Shown: piece after piece, positions 16,426-25,497 of the stretch
How the letters are laid out: each line of letters opens with the position of its first letter
How positions within the stretch are numbered: position 1 is the stretch's first letter
Assembly (NCBI GenBank): GCA_016219965.1
Contig: JACRJM010000003.1
Span: forward strand, 318,299-382,298
DNA length: 64,000 nucleotides
Reading direction: 5' to 3'
Source of the DNA: Candidatus Schekmanbacteria bacterium
Lineage (GTDB): Bacteria; Schekmanbacteria; GWA2-38-11; J061
Notes under the pieces: generated by a model
Database searches by the model: none
Told to the model about the DNA's origin: nothing
What the model saw: the letters and a program-made list of their open reading frames with translations, nothing else
Program-made: the position numbers and the translations under genes

Positions 16426-18852
16426 TTATTTTACCCAATTACATTTGAAGTTTCCACATGAGCACTTCACTATATTTTCAACTACATCATAATGCTTCTT
16501 GGAGATAAACTTGTTACATTGCGGACATTTGAAAAGCCCCTCTAACTCAATAACATCATCATAAAACATCTTTAAATCCTCAATATGTTCAGAAAATGTA
16601 CTGTCATGAGATGTTTTATTTGCAACAAACAGCGAGTCATTAAGCTTGTTAAAAACTGGGCGTTCTTTCAATTCACATTTTCTGTCCTTCAATTTGCATT
16701 TTAATTCAGACAGCAATTCATTGACCATTCTGTTTTCATTAAGCTCGTTGAAAAGAAACCTTACCTTGACCTCAAGATTAACACAGATATCCTTTAAAAG
16801 ACGTTCAAGATATTTACGTATCATATTCCCTAATTCCGACGGTTCGGAGTTTTTAATTTTGATTTCAATCCTTGCTTTAATATCAGTTAAAGGCTCTTCA
16901 ATACTTGCACCATCGATATGATCCCATTTCACTTTTTTAATCAGCCAGCTTTTTCCTTTGACCATATTTGAGACAAGCTCAAACCAATCTTTTTCATGAG
17001 TAAGCAAAAATATCTGGTAATCGCTGAATTTTTCCACCAAAAGACGTGCAAAACGAGCGCGATGGTTTGTATCAAAGCTGGAGATTACATCATCAAGAAT
17101 GATAAATTTGTTGAGCTTATTAAATGTCTTTACAGATGCTAAAAACAAACAGATACCAAGACAATTTAAATGAGATTCACTCAGATATTTGTGTGGTGGC
17201 GATTCCTGTTTACCGTGAAATTTAAATTGAAGGGTTATTCCAGCAAACTCATCATCTTCATCCAGAGGAATAAGCTCTATTTCACTAACATTTTCAGAGT
17301 CATTCATAAACAGGTATAGATCGTTTATGTCTCTAGATATTGACTCTAAAAACGAGCAAAGACCTTCTCTTTGTTTTTTTGTAAATTCGTCATAAATAAC
17401 TTCCATAGAGGTTTGTTGCTTAGTAAGAATCTCTGACTCTTTTTTCAGAAGTTTGATTTCATTATACGATTGCCGGACAGCGAATATTTTGCTATAGGCC
17501 GTAAATGAGAGATCATCTTTTTTTCCAGTAATTATCTTTGCCTTTTTATCTCCAAGTGCGGAAATTATGCTTTGAAGAGTAATGGCATCTAAGTTAATAA
17601 AACTCTCAGGACTGCTGATTTGATCAATTTCTAACAGGTCAGTCTTTCTAATTTTCTCTGAAGCAGTTGAAATTATTTTTTTTATCTGCTCAACTTTTTT
17701 TCGTAAATCAGAATTTTCCTCTAAATACAAACTCTTTTCTTTTAAAGCATTTTCTATCTCTGTTAAGGCTCCTTGAAATAATCTTTGCGTAGTATTTTTT
17801 TCATCTAATGCAGCATCTTTCTCTCTTTTTACAAGAGCTAATTCTTCAAGTCTCTTTCTTAACTCATCAATTAATTCTTCTCTACTTTTATCCTGCAAGC
17901 AAAGCGGGCAACTATCATTCTCATACAATCTCTTTTCAAGGATTGAAATTCCTTGTGTTAATAATGGCTCCAGATTTATTTTTTTAAGTTTATCTTGATC
18001 CTTTATAATCTGCTGACATTTTTCATAGAAAAATTTATAAGCCGAATAAATATTGTCAAAAAATGCCTTGAAATTAATTAAATTCTCAATAGCTTTCCCA
18101 TATGAAAGTTGCAGTTCAAGCGCCTCTTTATCTTCTGGCTTCTCTAAAAGTGCCAATAGCTTATCTATGCTTACATCGTCTTTAATTTCAACTGACAGAT
18201 TCAAAGGCGCAATTAAATTTTTTATTGCATTCAGGTATTGTTTGTCATCAATAATATTCTGTCCAATTTGTTCCAATATTTGAGCTTGTTTGATACTTAT
18301 ATGATTATAGTAATTTTTTATTTTTAGTTCTTTCTTCAAATCATTGACAGCTTTTCTTAAGACACCTTTTACCTTTGACACCTCTGAAAACCCTATTATT
18401 TGAGATATCTCTTCGAGTTTCTGTGCTTTGGTAGATAAAATAAAACTTAATAAATCTTTATATCTAAGGATAAGGTTTTCTTTTAATGACGCGTTCAGAT
18501 AATCTTTAACATCCTGAGAACTATTAGATTGCTCGCTGGCTAGTTTTGATTTTTTATAAAATAAATTTTTCTTACAATCGTAACGCGAATCTGAGTAATT
18601 TAATGTAACACTGGCCTCTTCATTATCAGACAAAAATATATTCCTGAGAGCAGGCACTCCTTTTTGACCAATTTCTTCAGATGATAGATGTTCAATTTTG
18701 TCATTATAGAACCATTCAAAAGCATCAGCAACAGAGCTTTTCCCACAGCCATTATCACCATAAAGGAGAACTGACGAGTATGAACTCAAATCAATCCTAA
18801 TGTTTTTTCTTATGCCTCTAAACCCGCTTATTTCAAAGCTTTTAATCTTCAT
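16426..18852 (-). CDS. SMC/Rad50-like ATPase with zinc hook and C-terminal zinc ribbon
   Basis: 808 residues. N-terminal half-ATPase starts MKIKSFEISGFRGIRKNIRI and has Walker A YGDNGCGKSS (31-40). Coiled coil follows to a zinc-hook CPLC at 315-318, then returns. The C-terminal half has a signature-like LSESHLNCLG (about 557-566), Walker B KFIILDDVISSFD (582-594) and H-loop LLTHEKDW (616-623). Beyond the ATPase lies a ~160-residue extra domain ending in a zinc ribbon (CPQC at 776-779 and Cys near 797-804). The layout recalls RloC/PrrC-type and other anti-phage ATPases, but no known effector domain is fused. Its ATG overlaps the stop of the 58-residue gene (ATGA). Confidence 0.75.
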   Translation of the reverse strand: MKIKSFEISGFRGIRKNIRIDLSSYSSVLLYGDNGCGKSSVADAFEWFYNDKIEHLSSEEIGQKGVPALRNIFLSDNEEASVTLNYSDSRYDCKKNLFYKKSKLASEQSNSSQDVKDYLNASLKENLILRYKDLLSFILSTKAQKLEEISQIIGFSEVSKVKGVLRKAVNDLKKELKIKNYYNHISIKQAQILEQIGQNIIDDKQYLNAIKNLIAPLNLSVEIKDDVSIDKLLALLEKPEDKEALELQLSYGKAIENLINFKAFFDNIYSAYKFFYEKCQQIIKDQDKLKKINLEPLLTQGISILEKRLYENDSCPLCLQDKSREELIDELRKRLEELALVKREKDAALDEKNTTQRLFQGALTEIENALKEKSLYLEENSDLRKKVEQIKKIISTASEKIRKTDLLEIDQISSPESFINLDAITLQSIISALGDKKAKIITGKKDDLSFTAYSKIFAVRQSYNEIKLLKKESEILTKQQTSMEVIYDEFTKKQREGLCSFLESISRDINDLYLFMNDSENVSEIELIPLDEDDEFAGITLQFKFHGKQESPPHKYLSESHLNCLGICLFLASVKTFNKLNKFIILDDVISSFDTNHRARFARLLVEKFSDYQIFLLTHEKDWFELVSNMVKGKSWLIKKVKWDHIDGASIEEPLTDIKARIEIKIKNSEPSELGNMIRKYLERLLKDICVNLEVKVRFLFNELNENRMVNELLSELKCKLKDRKCELKERPVFNKLNDSLFVANKTSHDSTFSEHIEDLKMFYDDVIELEGLFKCPQCNKFISKKHYDVVENIVKCSCGNFKCNWVK

Positions 18853-19025
18853 TTTCTTTCCCTTAAACTGCTTAACTCATTAGACAGATTTATGTTTGTA
18901 AGCTTGCCTTCGTGATACAGCTTCAAAATAACTGAGGCAACTTCCTTATCCACACCATCGATACTTTCAAGCTGAGAAAAGAACTCATCAAGTATCGCTT
19001 GCCCACTTTTTATGTCGTTTGTCAT
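18849..19025 (-). CDS. Small helical linker protein of the ATPase cassette
   Basis: 58 residues from MTNDIKSGQAILDEFF to LSNELSSLRERK, predicted helical and with no known family. Start ATG (19023-19025) overlaps the GIY-YIG stop as ATGA and follows a GGTGGGG-type binding site. Its own stop overlaps the ATPase start as ATGA. Such double coupling means fixed stoichiometry with both neighbours. It resembles in size and position the small middle component of three-component ABC-type defence systems; that comparison is inference. Confidence 0.6.
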   Translation of the reverse strand: MTNDIKSGQAILDEFFSQLESIDGVDKEVASVILKLYHEGKLTNINLSNELSSLRERK

Positions 19026-19489
19026 AGTGAACCCCACCTTTCAAAATACTTCCAGTCAATTTCAAGACTTACCAACACATCATGCTTTTTAATCTCAAAT
19101 CCGCTCTTGTTGTTGCAGATTGGGTAAACGCCGTATTTATCTAAAAAATCAAGAATAAAATAACTTTCTAAGTCTTCTACTCTGCGTTTCCATATCTGCT
19201 TCAGCATTTCAAAATTAAGATATGTAAAATAAAGTCCTTCTGTATTCTTATAATTAACAATACCTTCATTTCCAGATATACCCTCAAAGTGGTCAGAAAG
19301 TCTCTTCCCTATGCTATTTGTCTTTTTTTCGCTCATACCTATATAAATCAACCGTGATTTCTTGAAAGGATATGGAATTTCAGTCTCTCTCAAACAAATA
19401 AAATAAAGTCCGCATATCCCCATCAACGGCTTGATATTTCTCAATTCAAAATCTTGTTGCTTGTCAAAGTTGATTTTAAAAGTCTGCAT
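19022..19489 (-). CDS. GIY-YIG-type nuclease domain protein
   Basis: About 155 residues. The GIY-YIG core is visible as GLYFICLRETEIPYPFKKSR followed by LIYIGMSEKKTNSIGKRLSDHF: the first Tyr sits in GLY, the second in YIG, and the Arg is in GKRLSDHF. The family's catalytic Glu is probably the E of RRVEDLESYF, and the asparagine region is near YPICNNKSG. This fits a small site-specific endonuclease fold. I chose the ATG at 19487-19489, just after the upstream stop. A longer frame to 19540 overlaps the KTSC gene by 50 bases. It is coupled to the following gene by ATGA. Confidence 0.68.
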   Translation of the reverse strand: MQTFKINFDKQQDFELRNIKPLMGICGLYFICLRETEIPYPFKKSRLIYIGMSEKKTNSIGKRLSDHFEGISGNEGIVNYKNTEGLYFTYLNFEMLKQIWKRRVEDLESYFILDFLDKYGVYPICNNKSGFEIKKHDVLVSLEIDWKYFERWGSL

Positions 19490-19490
19490 A

Positions 19491-19706
19491 CTATCTGATT
19501 TTTTTAAAACTATAACCACCCTTTTTAATATAACCATCAAAGTATTTACCGTGAGATTCTGCGCCCATTAATCCATTGAACTCGGATTCTGGAACATTGA
19601 AATATTGGTAAATGCCTCCATTATGAAACTCAATTTCTAAAATAAAGTTGACCGGATCATAACCTACGGATGCAAGATTTGAAGATGAAACTGGTGTTCT
19701 ATTCAT
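19491..19706 (-). CDS. KTSC-domain protein
   Basis: 71 residues, a complete KTSC domain: VSSSNLASVGYDPVNFILEI, then EFHNGGIYQYFNVPESEFNG and AESHGKYFDGYIK. The HGKYF block is the family signature. KTSC is found alone and fused to lysyl-tRNA synthetases; its function is not established, though nucleic-acid binding has been proposed. A strong AGAGGAGG precedes the ATG. It heads the cassette KTSC, GIY-YIG, small protein, ATPase, and its promoter should lie in 19707-19900. Confidence 0.82.
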   Translation of the reverse strand: MNRTPVSSSNLASVGYDPVNFILEIEFHNGGIYQYFNVPESEFNGLMGAESHGKYFDGYIKKGGYSFKKIR

Positions 19707-20086
19707 TTTTTACCTCCTCTGAAGCGATTCTTCCAATTTATGTATAACCATCCACTTTTTTTCTTCACGATAAAGTTTCTATCATCAGGAACTCATACAA
19801 TGATGTATAAGCTTTTTCGCTATAGTTGATTTTATCTTCAACAGCTTTGATTTTCCAACATTATCAGAGTAGAAGAGTTAAAAAGCAATTTGTATAGTAT
19901 AAGATATAAAACACAATACATAAACACTTATATCAATAAAATACTATTTTACTAGCCATGATAACAAATTGTTTAAAGTATATAATTGATTAAGCTACGT
20001 CTGTTTGCACGAAACTATATTTAGAATAATTTTTAAAGAGGTCTGTTTCGCTTTAATTCAAAGCACTAAAGACTTTTAAGTGGCCT
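19707..20086. other. AT-rich gap upstream of the ATPase cassette
   Basis: 380 bases, AT-rich, no intact gene. On the minus strand a frame without a start codon ends around 19777-19870 and reads KIKAVEDKINYSEKAYTSLY before its stop, which could be the tail of a decayed gene or chance. No transposase end, direct repeat or tRNA seen. It should contain the promoter of the KTSC-led cassette. Confidence 0.4.
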
Positions 20087-20635
20087 TTATTTGATCAGCC
20101 GGTTTGCCTTTAATCTCTTAATGATCGGAGGGACAAGGGCAGAGCCTATGCCGCCGAAGAGTGCATGGGAAAATGCCATAATGGCGGCCTTCTGAAGCAC
20201 TATCTCAGTTTCCATACCAACGGCATATTCAATACCGGTTGTTGTAAGGGAACGGCCTGCTGATAAAAGAAGCCCTACTATGATGCTTGCAAGATAGCTC
20301 GTAGGGAACTGTGGATAGATCATCCCGGCTATGTCAACTATGATGGCAGGAAACAGGAATTTCACCATTGTCAAAGGCCCGCTTTTCCCCATACCTATCA
20401 ACACACTGACAATGCCTGATATTAATCCCACAAGCGTGGGTGCTCCGATTTTTGGAACGCATCCGCGTGCAAGTATCATGAAAAAAGCCATAAAAAGCAT
20501 CACATGGCCGGGGATCTTTAAATTGAGCATCAGCCCTGCACGAGTAATAACAATAAAAGTGGCACAAAAGGCGAGGAGTATCCCTTCGCGGAGTGTAAAC
20601 CTCTGCCAGAGTAAAAGCTTTTCTTCATTTGCCAT
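20087..20635 (-). CDS. ECF transporter S-component-like membrane protein
   Basis: About 182 residues with five or six hydrophobic segments: ILLAFCATFIVITRAGL, VMLFMAFFMILARG, LVGLISGIVSVLIGM, FLFPAIIVDIAGMIY, SYLASIIVGLLLSAG and IMAFSHALFGGIGSALV. Small size, six-helix shape and its place in an operon with EcfT and EcfA identify it as the substrate-binding S subunit. The ATG at 20635 directly follows the stop of the TiaS-like gene; an upstream extension would overlap that gene. The substrate cannot be read from the sequence. The operon's TonB receptor and the nearby MoSto homologue make a metal oxyanion or metal chelate a reasonable guess. Confidence 0.65.
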   Translation of the reverse strand: MANEEKLLLWQRFTLREGILLAFCATFIVITRAGLMLNLKIPGHVMLFMAFFMILARGCVPKIGAPTLVGLISGIVSVLIGMGKSGPLTMVKFLFPAIIVDIAGMIYPQFPTSYLASIIVGLLLSAGRSLTTTGIEYAVGMETEIVLQKAAIMAFSHALFGGIGSALVPPIIKRLKANRLIK

Positions 20636-20636
20636 A

Positions 20637-21344
20637 TCACACCCTTGTCTTGTCAGGGCGCCATGTCTCCCCGTCGCGTATGACATAGAACACTATCTCA
20701 CCGCCGTATAGTGATGGACGCACCCATCCGTCTGTTTCTATTATCTCATCATGGGGAAGAGACTTGCCATCAAGCGTAACAACCTTTTTTACATCGCTAG
20801 CACTGATTATATCTTTGACCGTTGCAGTACCTTCAATATCGCGTATGCCGTGAAGGTCTATGAAGCGGCCATCATCTCCTGTGCTTCTAAGTCCAACGCC
20901 TGCTATTGCCCCGATGCATCCCTGTCCTGTTTCCCCATACCACCAGAGATTAAGCCTCAGCTTCTCTGCAAGTGCCCTTGCCTCTTTAATGGTAAGCACC
21001 TCGCGCTTTGCACGGTAACCGAATGTGCGCAGTTCATCAGGAACAATCTTGTCCTCAATTACACATAAGCCGGGGTTTGCAGATTCATGGAAATTATTCA
21101 CGAGAAACTCCTGTGATGTCTTGAAGATATCATCAAGGTTTGAATCTGTAAAAGCCGCAATGCAGGAACAGCTGTTATGCGAGGTATATGGTATGTCAGG
21201 GTGAACAAGAAACTGGTGCCGTGTCACACTCATATTCTTTATCATCCCGAGGCGTGAAAGCTCTTTGCCGAGGTTGCGCGAGAGTCTTCCCGTACCTATA
21301 CTCTCAGTGTTGTCAGTGTCGTCAATGGCAATAAAAACGTTCAT
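20637..21344 (-). CDS. TiaS-like protein (IDDTDN ATP-binding domain) in an ECF operon
   Basis: 235 residues. The N-terminus FIAIDDTDNTESIGTGRLSR is the signature of archaeal TiaS (tRNA-Ile2 agmatidine synthetase) and its relatives. The GHN-like HNSCSCIAAF, WWYGETGQGCIGAIAGVG and REVLTIKEAR blocks follow. The zinc-ribbon and OB-fold RNA-binding parts of full TiaS are missing, so tRNA modification is unlikely. In bacteria such short homologues have no settled function. It is coupled to EcfT by ATGA and to the S component by an adjacent start, so it belongs to the transporter unit, perhaps as an ATP-dependent enzyme acting on the imported substrate (inference). Confidence 0.7.
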   Translation of the reverse strand: MNVFIAIDDTDNTESIGTGRLSRNLGKELSRLGMIKNMSVTRHQFLVHPDIPYTSHNSCSCIAAFTDSNLDDIFKTSQEFLVNNFHESANPGLCVIEDKIVPDELRTFGYRAKREVLTIKEARALAEKLRLNLWWYGETGQGCIGAIAGVGLRSTGDDGRFIDLHGIRDIEGTATVKDIISASDVKKVVTLDGKSLPHDEIIETDGWVRPSLYGGEIVFYVIRDGETWRPDKTRV

Positions 21345-22042
21345 TGGTTGTTCTCCTTAATATAAAGTGCTGTATCAAAATAGGTTCTTTCTTTTTTCAG
21401 GCCAAAAGCCCTTGCCTCGGCGGAAAGCGCCGCCTCTTCTGCTGTTTTAAAGGCGCGGACCATGAGCGGTATCATAAGGCAATGGAATAAATCACTCCAG
21501 TTTCCGGGGTTAGTGAGGTCGCGGGCTGAGAGCTTTGCCCCCCTAAGCCTCTGCGCCATGGATATCTCGCGAAGCTCCTTTGCGAATAATGGAAGGAACC
21601 TCATGCTCGTAAAGATAAGAAATGAAAGCCGGTAAGGCATTACCTTCCGCAAAGACTGCATCATCTCTGAAACCCGCGTAGTCCTTAGGAAAACTATTGC
21701 TGGGATGAACATCAAGATTACAGTAAGCGAAGACCTCAGGGCAGGCCAGAGAGCTGCCGGCATTTCAAAACGCAAGCTGTAAAGCCAGACAACAATAATG
21801 ACCTGTATGAAAAAATACTTGATATCCCTCCAAAGGTCATAGAGCGTAAGGCTTGCCAGGAAATAATAGAGCATGTTCAGCGCAAGCACAGCGGCAAATT
21901 GCCACGGCTCACGCGAGGAAATAGTAATTATGGATATAAGTGTGCCTATTAACAGTTTCCATCCTGCTCCGAGTCTGTGGATCGGGGAGTTTGCCTCCTT
22001 GTACTGGCATGCATAGTCGCTTGTCGTTTTTTTTCTATACAA
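21341..22042 (-). CDS. ECF transporter transmembrane (T) component
   Basis: EcfT-family membrane coupling subunit. Four to five hydrophobic segments (LLIGTLISIITIS, FAAVLALNMLYYFLASL, FIQVIIVVWLYSL, SLTVILMFIPAIVF, and a segment near MVRAFK) surround the coupling helices. Both cytoplasmic Ala-Arg-Gly motifs are recognisable: MAQRLRGA and, degenerate, AEARAFGL. These contact the ATPases. The frame is open far into the EcfA gene, so I place the start at the TTG at 22040-22042, eight bases inside the EcfA 3' end and behind GGAGAACGG. A start up to 22102 is formally possible. Confidence 0.75.
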   Translation of the reverse strand: MYRKKTTSDYACQYKEANSPIHRLGAGWKLLIGTLISIITISSREPWQFAAVLALNMLYYFLASLTLYDLWRDIKYFFIQVIIVVWLYSLRFEMPAALWPALRSSLTVILMFIPAIVFLRTTRVSEMMQSLRKVMPYRLSFLIFTSMRFLPLFAKELREISMAQRLRGAKLSARDLTNPGNWSDLFHCLMIPLMVRAFKTAEEAALSAEARAFGLKKERTYFDTALYIKENNQ

Positions 22043-23372
22043 TTTTACCGTTCTCCACTTTAAGTATCCTCTGCGCCCACCCTTGCTGGGGCAACGGGTC
22101 ATGGGATGCGATCACTATTGTCGTATTGTAAAGCGAAGATACTTCTGAAAGCACCCCTAAAAAGCGATGTCTCTGGCTAATGTCAAGCCCTGAAAAGGGT
22201 TCATCGAGCAATAGGACCTTTGGTTTGGGTGCAAGCACCGATGCAAGGGCAACCCTGTGCTGTTCACCGAAGCTCAGCATGAGAGGTGGCTTTTTAGCAA
22301 GATGGTCAACCTCGCAAACCGAGAGCACTTCTTCAACGCGTCTTTTAAGTTCTTCACCTGTCACCTTGAGTCTTTTGAGCGAAAAGGCAACCTCATCAAA
22401 AACAGTATTTTCAAAAAGCTGTCGTGTAGGATTCTGGAATAGAAAAGCGACTTTCCCGGGCAAATCCCTTGGTCTTGGATTATCAATGCCGGCAATGCTT
22501 ATGCGGCCTGAATCGGGTTTTGCTATTCCTGCAAGACATTTCAGAAACGTTGATTTTCCTGCTCCGTTTCTTCCATAAAGATGCACACGTTTCCCTTCGT
22601 TTATTACCAGATTTACTCCATTAAGCACTTCATTCATACCCGGGTAAGAGAGAGATATGTCTTCCGCGACAATGCTATGAGATTGAACATCAGAATTCTT
22701 TGTCGCTGGATGTTTTTCAACATTATCCTTTGCTATCGCTATATGAGCCATACTGTGAATCCGGTCTGCAACTTCTTTAAGCGGTGCAAGGTCATGCTCG
22801 GTTATGAGAAGGGCATGTCCGTTTTTCTTAAGGTTTTTTATAATTTCAACAAGTTCCTTTTTTCCCTCTCCATCAAGCTGGGAAGTCGGTTCATCAAGAA
22901 GGAGAAGAGTGGGTTCCATTGCAAGCACTGATGCAATAGCAAGGCGCTGTTTCTGTCCTGCCGACATACGCTCCACGTTTCGCGATACAAATCCGGAAAG
23001 TCCTACAGAGCTAAGGGAAGAGTCAATCCTTCTTCCTATCTCATCAGAGGGAATGCAGAGATTCTCCGGTCCGAAGGCAACTTCTTCTGCAACCGTAGTG
23101 CAGAGTATCTGGGATTCTACATTCTGGAAGACAAGCCCTACAGAGCTATGAGATGTTCCATTATCGCACCCTTCGGCATTCACCCTTATGGTTCCTTTAG
23201 AAGTGCCGCCCCGAAGGAGTCCTTTAATGGCAAGGAGTAATGTAGTTTTACCGCATCCTGAAGGACCTGTAAGACATACACATTCGCCGCTCTTTACAGA
23301 CAAAGACACGCCGTTGCATGCCCTGGTATTTTCCCCATCATATGAAAACTCGAAACAGTTTATATCAAGCAT
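22035..23372 (-). CDS. Fused double ATPase of ECF transporter (EcfA-EcfA')
   Basis: 445 residues containing two complete ABC domains in tandem. Domain 1: Walker A GPSGCGKTTLL, signature MSAGQKQRLAIAS, Walker B LLLLDEPTSQLD. Domain 2 (from about 230): Walker A GRNGAGKSTFL, Q-loop FLFQNPTRQLF, signature LSFGEQHRVALAS, Walker B VLLLDEPFSGLD. One polypeptide thus replaces the usual EcfA1/EcfA2 pair, as in YkoD-type transporters. It energises uptake through EcfT and the S component. It starts 10 bp after the TonB-receptor stop. Confidence 0.88.
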   Translation of the reverse strand: MLDINCFEFSYDGENTRACNGVSLSVKSGECVCLTGPSGCGKTTLLLAIKGLLRGGTSKGTIRVNAEGCDNGTSHSSVGLVFQNVESQILCTTVAEEVAFGPENLCIPSDEIGRRIDSSLSSVGLSGFVSRNVERMSAGQKQRLAIASVLAMEPTLLLLDEPTSQLDGEGKKELVEIIKNLKKNGHALLITEHDLAPLKEVADRIHSMAHIAIAKDNVEKHPATKNSDVQSHSIVAEDISLSYPGMNEVLNGVNLVINEGKRVHLYGRNGAGKSTFLKCLAGIAKPDSGRISIAGIDNPRPRDLPGKVAFLFQNPTRQLFENTVFDEVAFSLKRLKVTGEELKRRVEEVLSVCEVDHLAKKPPLMLSFGEQHRVALASVLAPKPKVLLLDEPFSGLDISQRHRFLGVLSEVSSLYNTTIVIASHDPLPQQGWAQRILKVENGKIV

Positions 23373-23382
23373 AGCTGATCCA

Positions 23383-25497
23383 TTAAATGCTCACCTTTAT
23401 TCCCCCATAGACAAATCTCCCTGCCTGAGGAATTCCATAACTCTCTACATAATTTTTGTCAAAGAGGTTGTCTGCACCAACATATATTGCCATTTTGCCG
23501 CCAAATACTTTTTGTGTGAGCTTCACATTTACCAAAGTGTAGTCGCTGATCTTCTTTTTCTTTACCGGAATGATGTTGGCCTTTGTAAGTGCGTGCTGGT
23601 TGGCAACATATAACAAAGAAACATAAGGTGTAAGTCCTATGGCCGAGCTATAGTTTCCTTCAAGTGTGAATTTATCCCTTGGACGATATTGAATCCTGTG
23701 CATTCCCAGCGGTTGTGGATGGGCAATATTTTCTGCGTTTAAATATGAGTATGTCCCTCTTAAGATGAGGCTCTCTACAGGCCGGGACTGTGCCACAAGC
23801 TCATATCCCATGAAACGGTATTTTTCCTTGTTTTCGAATCTCTGCGTGAACACCTTATCCTTTTCAATAAAACCTTTTGTGTCAGTGAGAAACCCTGTAA
23901 TGCTTGCTGAGCTGTTTAAAGGAAGTTTCTGCTCTACACCGACTTCATACTGGTAAGCCCTCTCTGCCGTAAGTCCAAGGTTGCCTTTTGATGAATCGAA
24001 AAACTGACTTACCGAGGGAAAACGGATTTTTCTTGAGAATGATGCCTTAAGACGTGTCCCGCTGACCATATCATAATGAACTCCGGCAAGCATGCTGTAG
24101 TCATTGTCATTATCATCTCTTTTTACAGGCGGAATGTTTCTTCCAAATGAAAAGTCATACTTTGATTTAAACGATTTTCCATCCTTATTGAGCCAGTGAC
24201 GTCCGTAACTTAACACAAAACCAAGATTTTCAAGCGGAGAGAATTCATATTCAAGAACTGCTGTATAGAGGTTTATGCCTCCTGTAAGCTCACCGGGCAA
24301 ACCTCCTCCCCCTTCATCACCGCCACCCCCGAGAAGAAGTGTAGAATTAGCATGGGCTTTGTCTCTTTCAAAAGAAAGCCCAAGAGTTATAAGCCCTGCT
24401 TTTTCAAGGTCGTATTGTGTTTGAAGAGCTGCCCCCCATGACTTCATTCTGTTTACCGCATGATTTTCAGCTGGCGTGACAGACCTTGGATTAAGGTTGA
24501 TACTTGTCCTTTTTTCATCAGCCTTGTTAAAGAAAACCCAGGACCTGAACTTAAGCGGTCCCGGGACATCATAATCTCCTGCCAGCTGAACAGAATAATC
24601 CCTTAAATTATTAACACGGTCTTTTTTAGGGCTTTCTGCAAAAGGGTCTGTTAGATTTAAATAATCTAAAATAGCGATGCCTGGGATGCCGTATCTGTTT
24701 TCAGTAAATGCGAAATTCAACCCAATGTTTAGTTCATTTGTTGGAGAGTAACCAATATTGGCGAAGAAATTATCAGTTTTCTTATCGCTATTTTCCCTTA
24801 ACCCCCCATTTTCAATAGGTGATTCTTCAAAATCATCAGAAAGGGGGAAACCCCGTCTTTTATATGTACTCCCGCTGATAAAATAATAAAACTTGTCGCT
24901 CGCTCCTGATATGCTTCCGCGGGCAAGGTACATTCTTTCACTTCCCCGCTCTACCACAGCATCAGCATGGACTCCATGGGTTCCCTTTTTTGTAATAATG
25001 TTTATAGCTCCTCCTATTCCCCCCTGACCATAAAGCAAGGAACTGTTGCCTACTGAAACCTTTATCTTCGCAATGTTCTCAACCGGTATCGCGGAGGGGT
25101 CAAACATCTGGTCATAGGTTGAGTTAAAAGGGACACCATCAACGAGAAGCAGAACATGTCTTGTCCTGAATCCTCTTATATCTAAGCGCGGAACACCTTC
25201 TCCCCGGGTGCCAAGCATAATACCCGGAACAAGGTCTATTGCTTCGTCAAGTGACCTTGCATTGGACTGCTCTATCTCCTGTGCTGTAATTTCGTAGACT
25301 GTTCCTGTTGCCTCAACACCATGTCCTTCTCCAGTTACTATAACTTCACCGAGTTCGTAAATCTGTTCCGGTTCTTCAGCAAAGGAAGGAGCTGACAGCG
25401 CCTGAAAAAAAATAATCAGGAAAAATGATACTGCCAGTATAAAAAAATTTTTTAAATTCATATAAACACTTTCAGATTTATTTTTTTTATTTTTCAT
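23383..25497 (-). CDS. TonB-dependent outer-membrane receptor
   Basis: 704 residues. After a signal peptide (FFILAVSFFLIIFFQALSA) comes a TonB-box-like ELGEVIVTGEG. The plug domain reads SLDEAIDLVPGIMLG, RLDIRGFRTRHVLLLVDGVP and SSLLYGQGGIGGAINIITKKG. A ~520-residue beta barrel follows, ending in an aromatic-terminated strand (RFVYGGIKVSI). The receptor imports a scarce substrate across the outer membrane. Start ATG overlaps the cytochrome stop (ATGA). The second Met (MNLKNFF) would give a shorter signal peptide and is also possible. Its ligand is not identifiable, but direct coupling to an ECF importer implies the two share it. Confidence 0.92.
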   Translation of the reverse strand: MKNKKNKSESVYMNLKNFFILAVSFFLIIFFQALSAPSFAEEPEQIYELGEVIVTGEGHGVEATGTVYEITAQEIEQSNARSLDEAIDLVPGIMLGTRGEGVPRLDIRGFRTRHVLLLVDGVPFNSTYDQMFDPSAIPVENIAKIKVSVGNSSLLYGQGGIGGAINIITKKGTHGVHADAVVERGSERMYLARGSISGASDKFYYFISGSTYKRRGFPLSDDFEESPIENGGLRENSDKKTDNFFANIGYSPTNELNIGLNFAFTENRYGIPGIAILDYLNLTDPFAESPKKDRVNNLRDYSVQLAGDYDVPGPLKFRSWVFFNKADEKRTSINLNPRSVTPAENHAVNRMKSWGAALQTQYDLEKAGLITLGLSFERDKAHANSTLLLGGGGDEGGGGLPGELTGGINLYTAVLEYEFSPLENLGFVLSYGRHWLNKDGKSFKSKYDFSFGRNIPPVKRDDNDNDYSMLAGVHYDMVSGTRLKASFSRKIRFPSVSQFFDSSKGNLGLTAERAYQYEVGVEQKLPLNSSASITGFLTDTKGFIEKDKVFTQRFENKEKYRFMGYELVAQSRPVESLILRGTYSYLNAENIAHPQPLGMHRIQYRPRDKFTLEGNYSSAIGLTPYVSLLYVANQHALTKANIIPVKKKKISDYTLVNVKLTQKVFGGKMAIYVGADNLFDKNYVESYGIPQAGRFVYGGIKVSI

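Noticed and set aside
19777-19870. Open minus-strand frame reading KIKAVEDKINYSEKAY
   Set aside because: No start codon and only about 30 codons; could be a gene remnant but cannot be supported.
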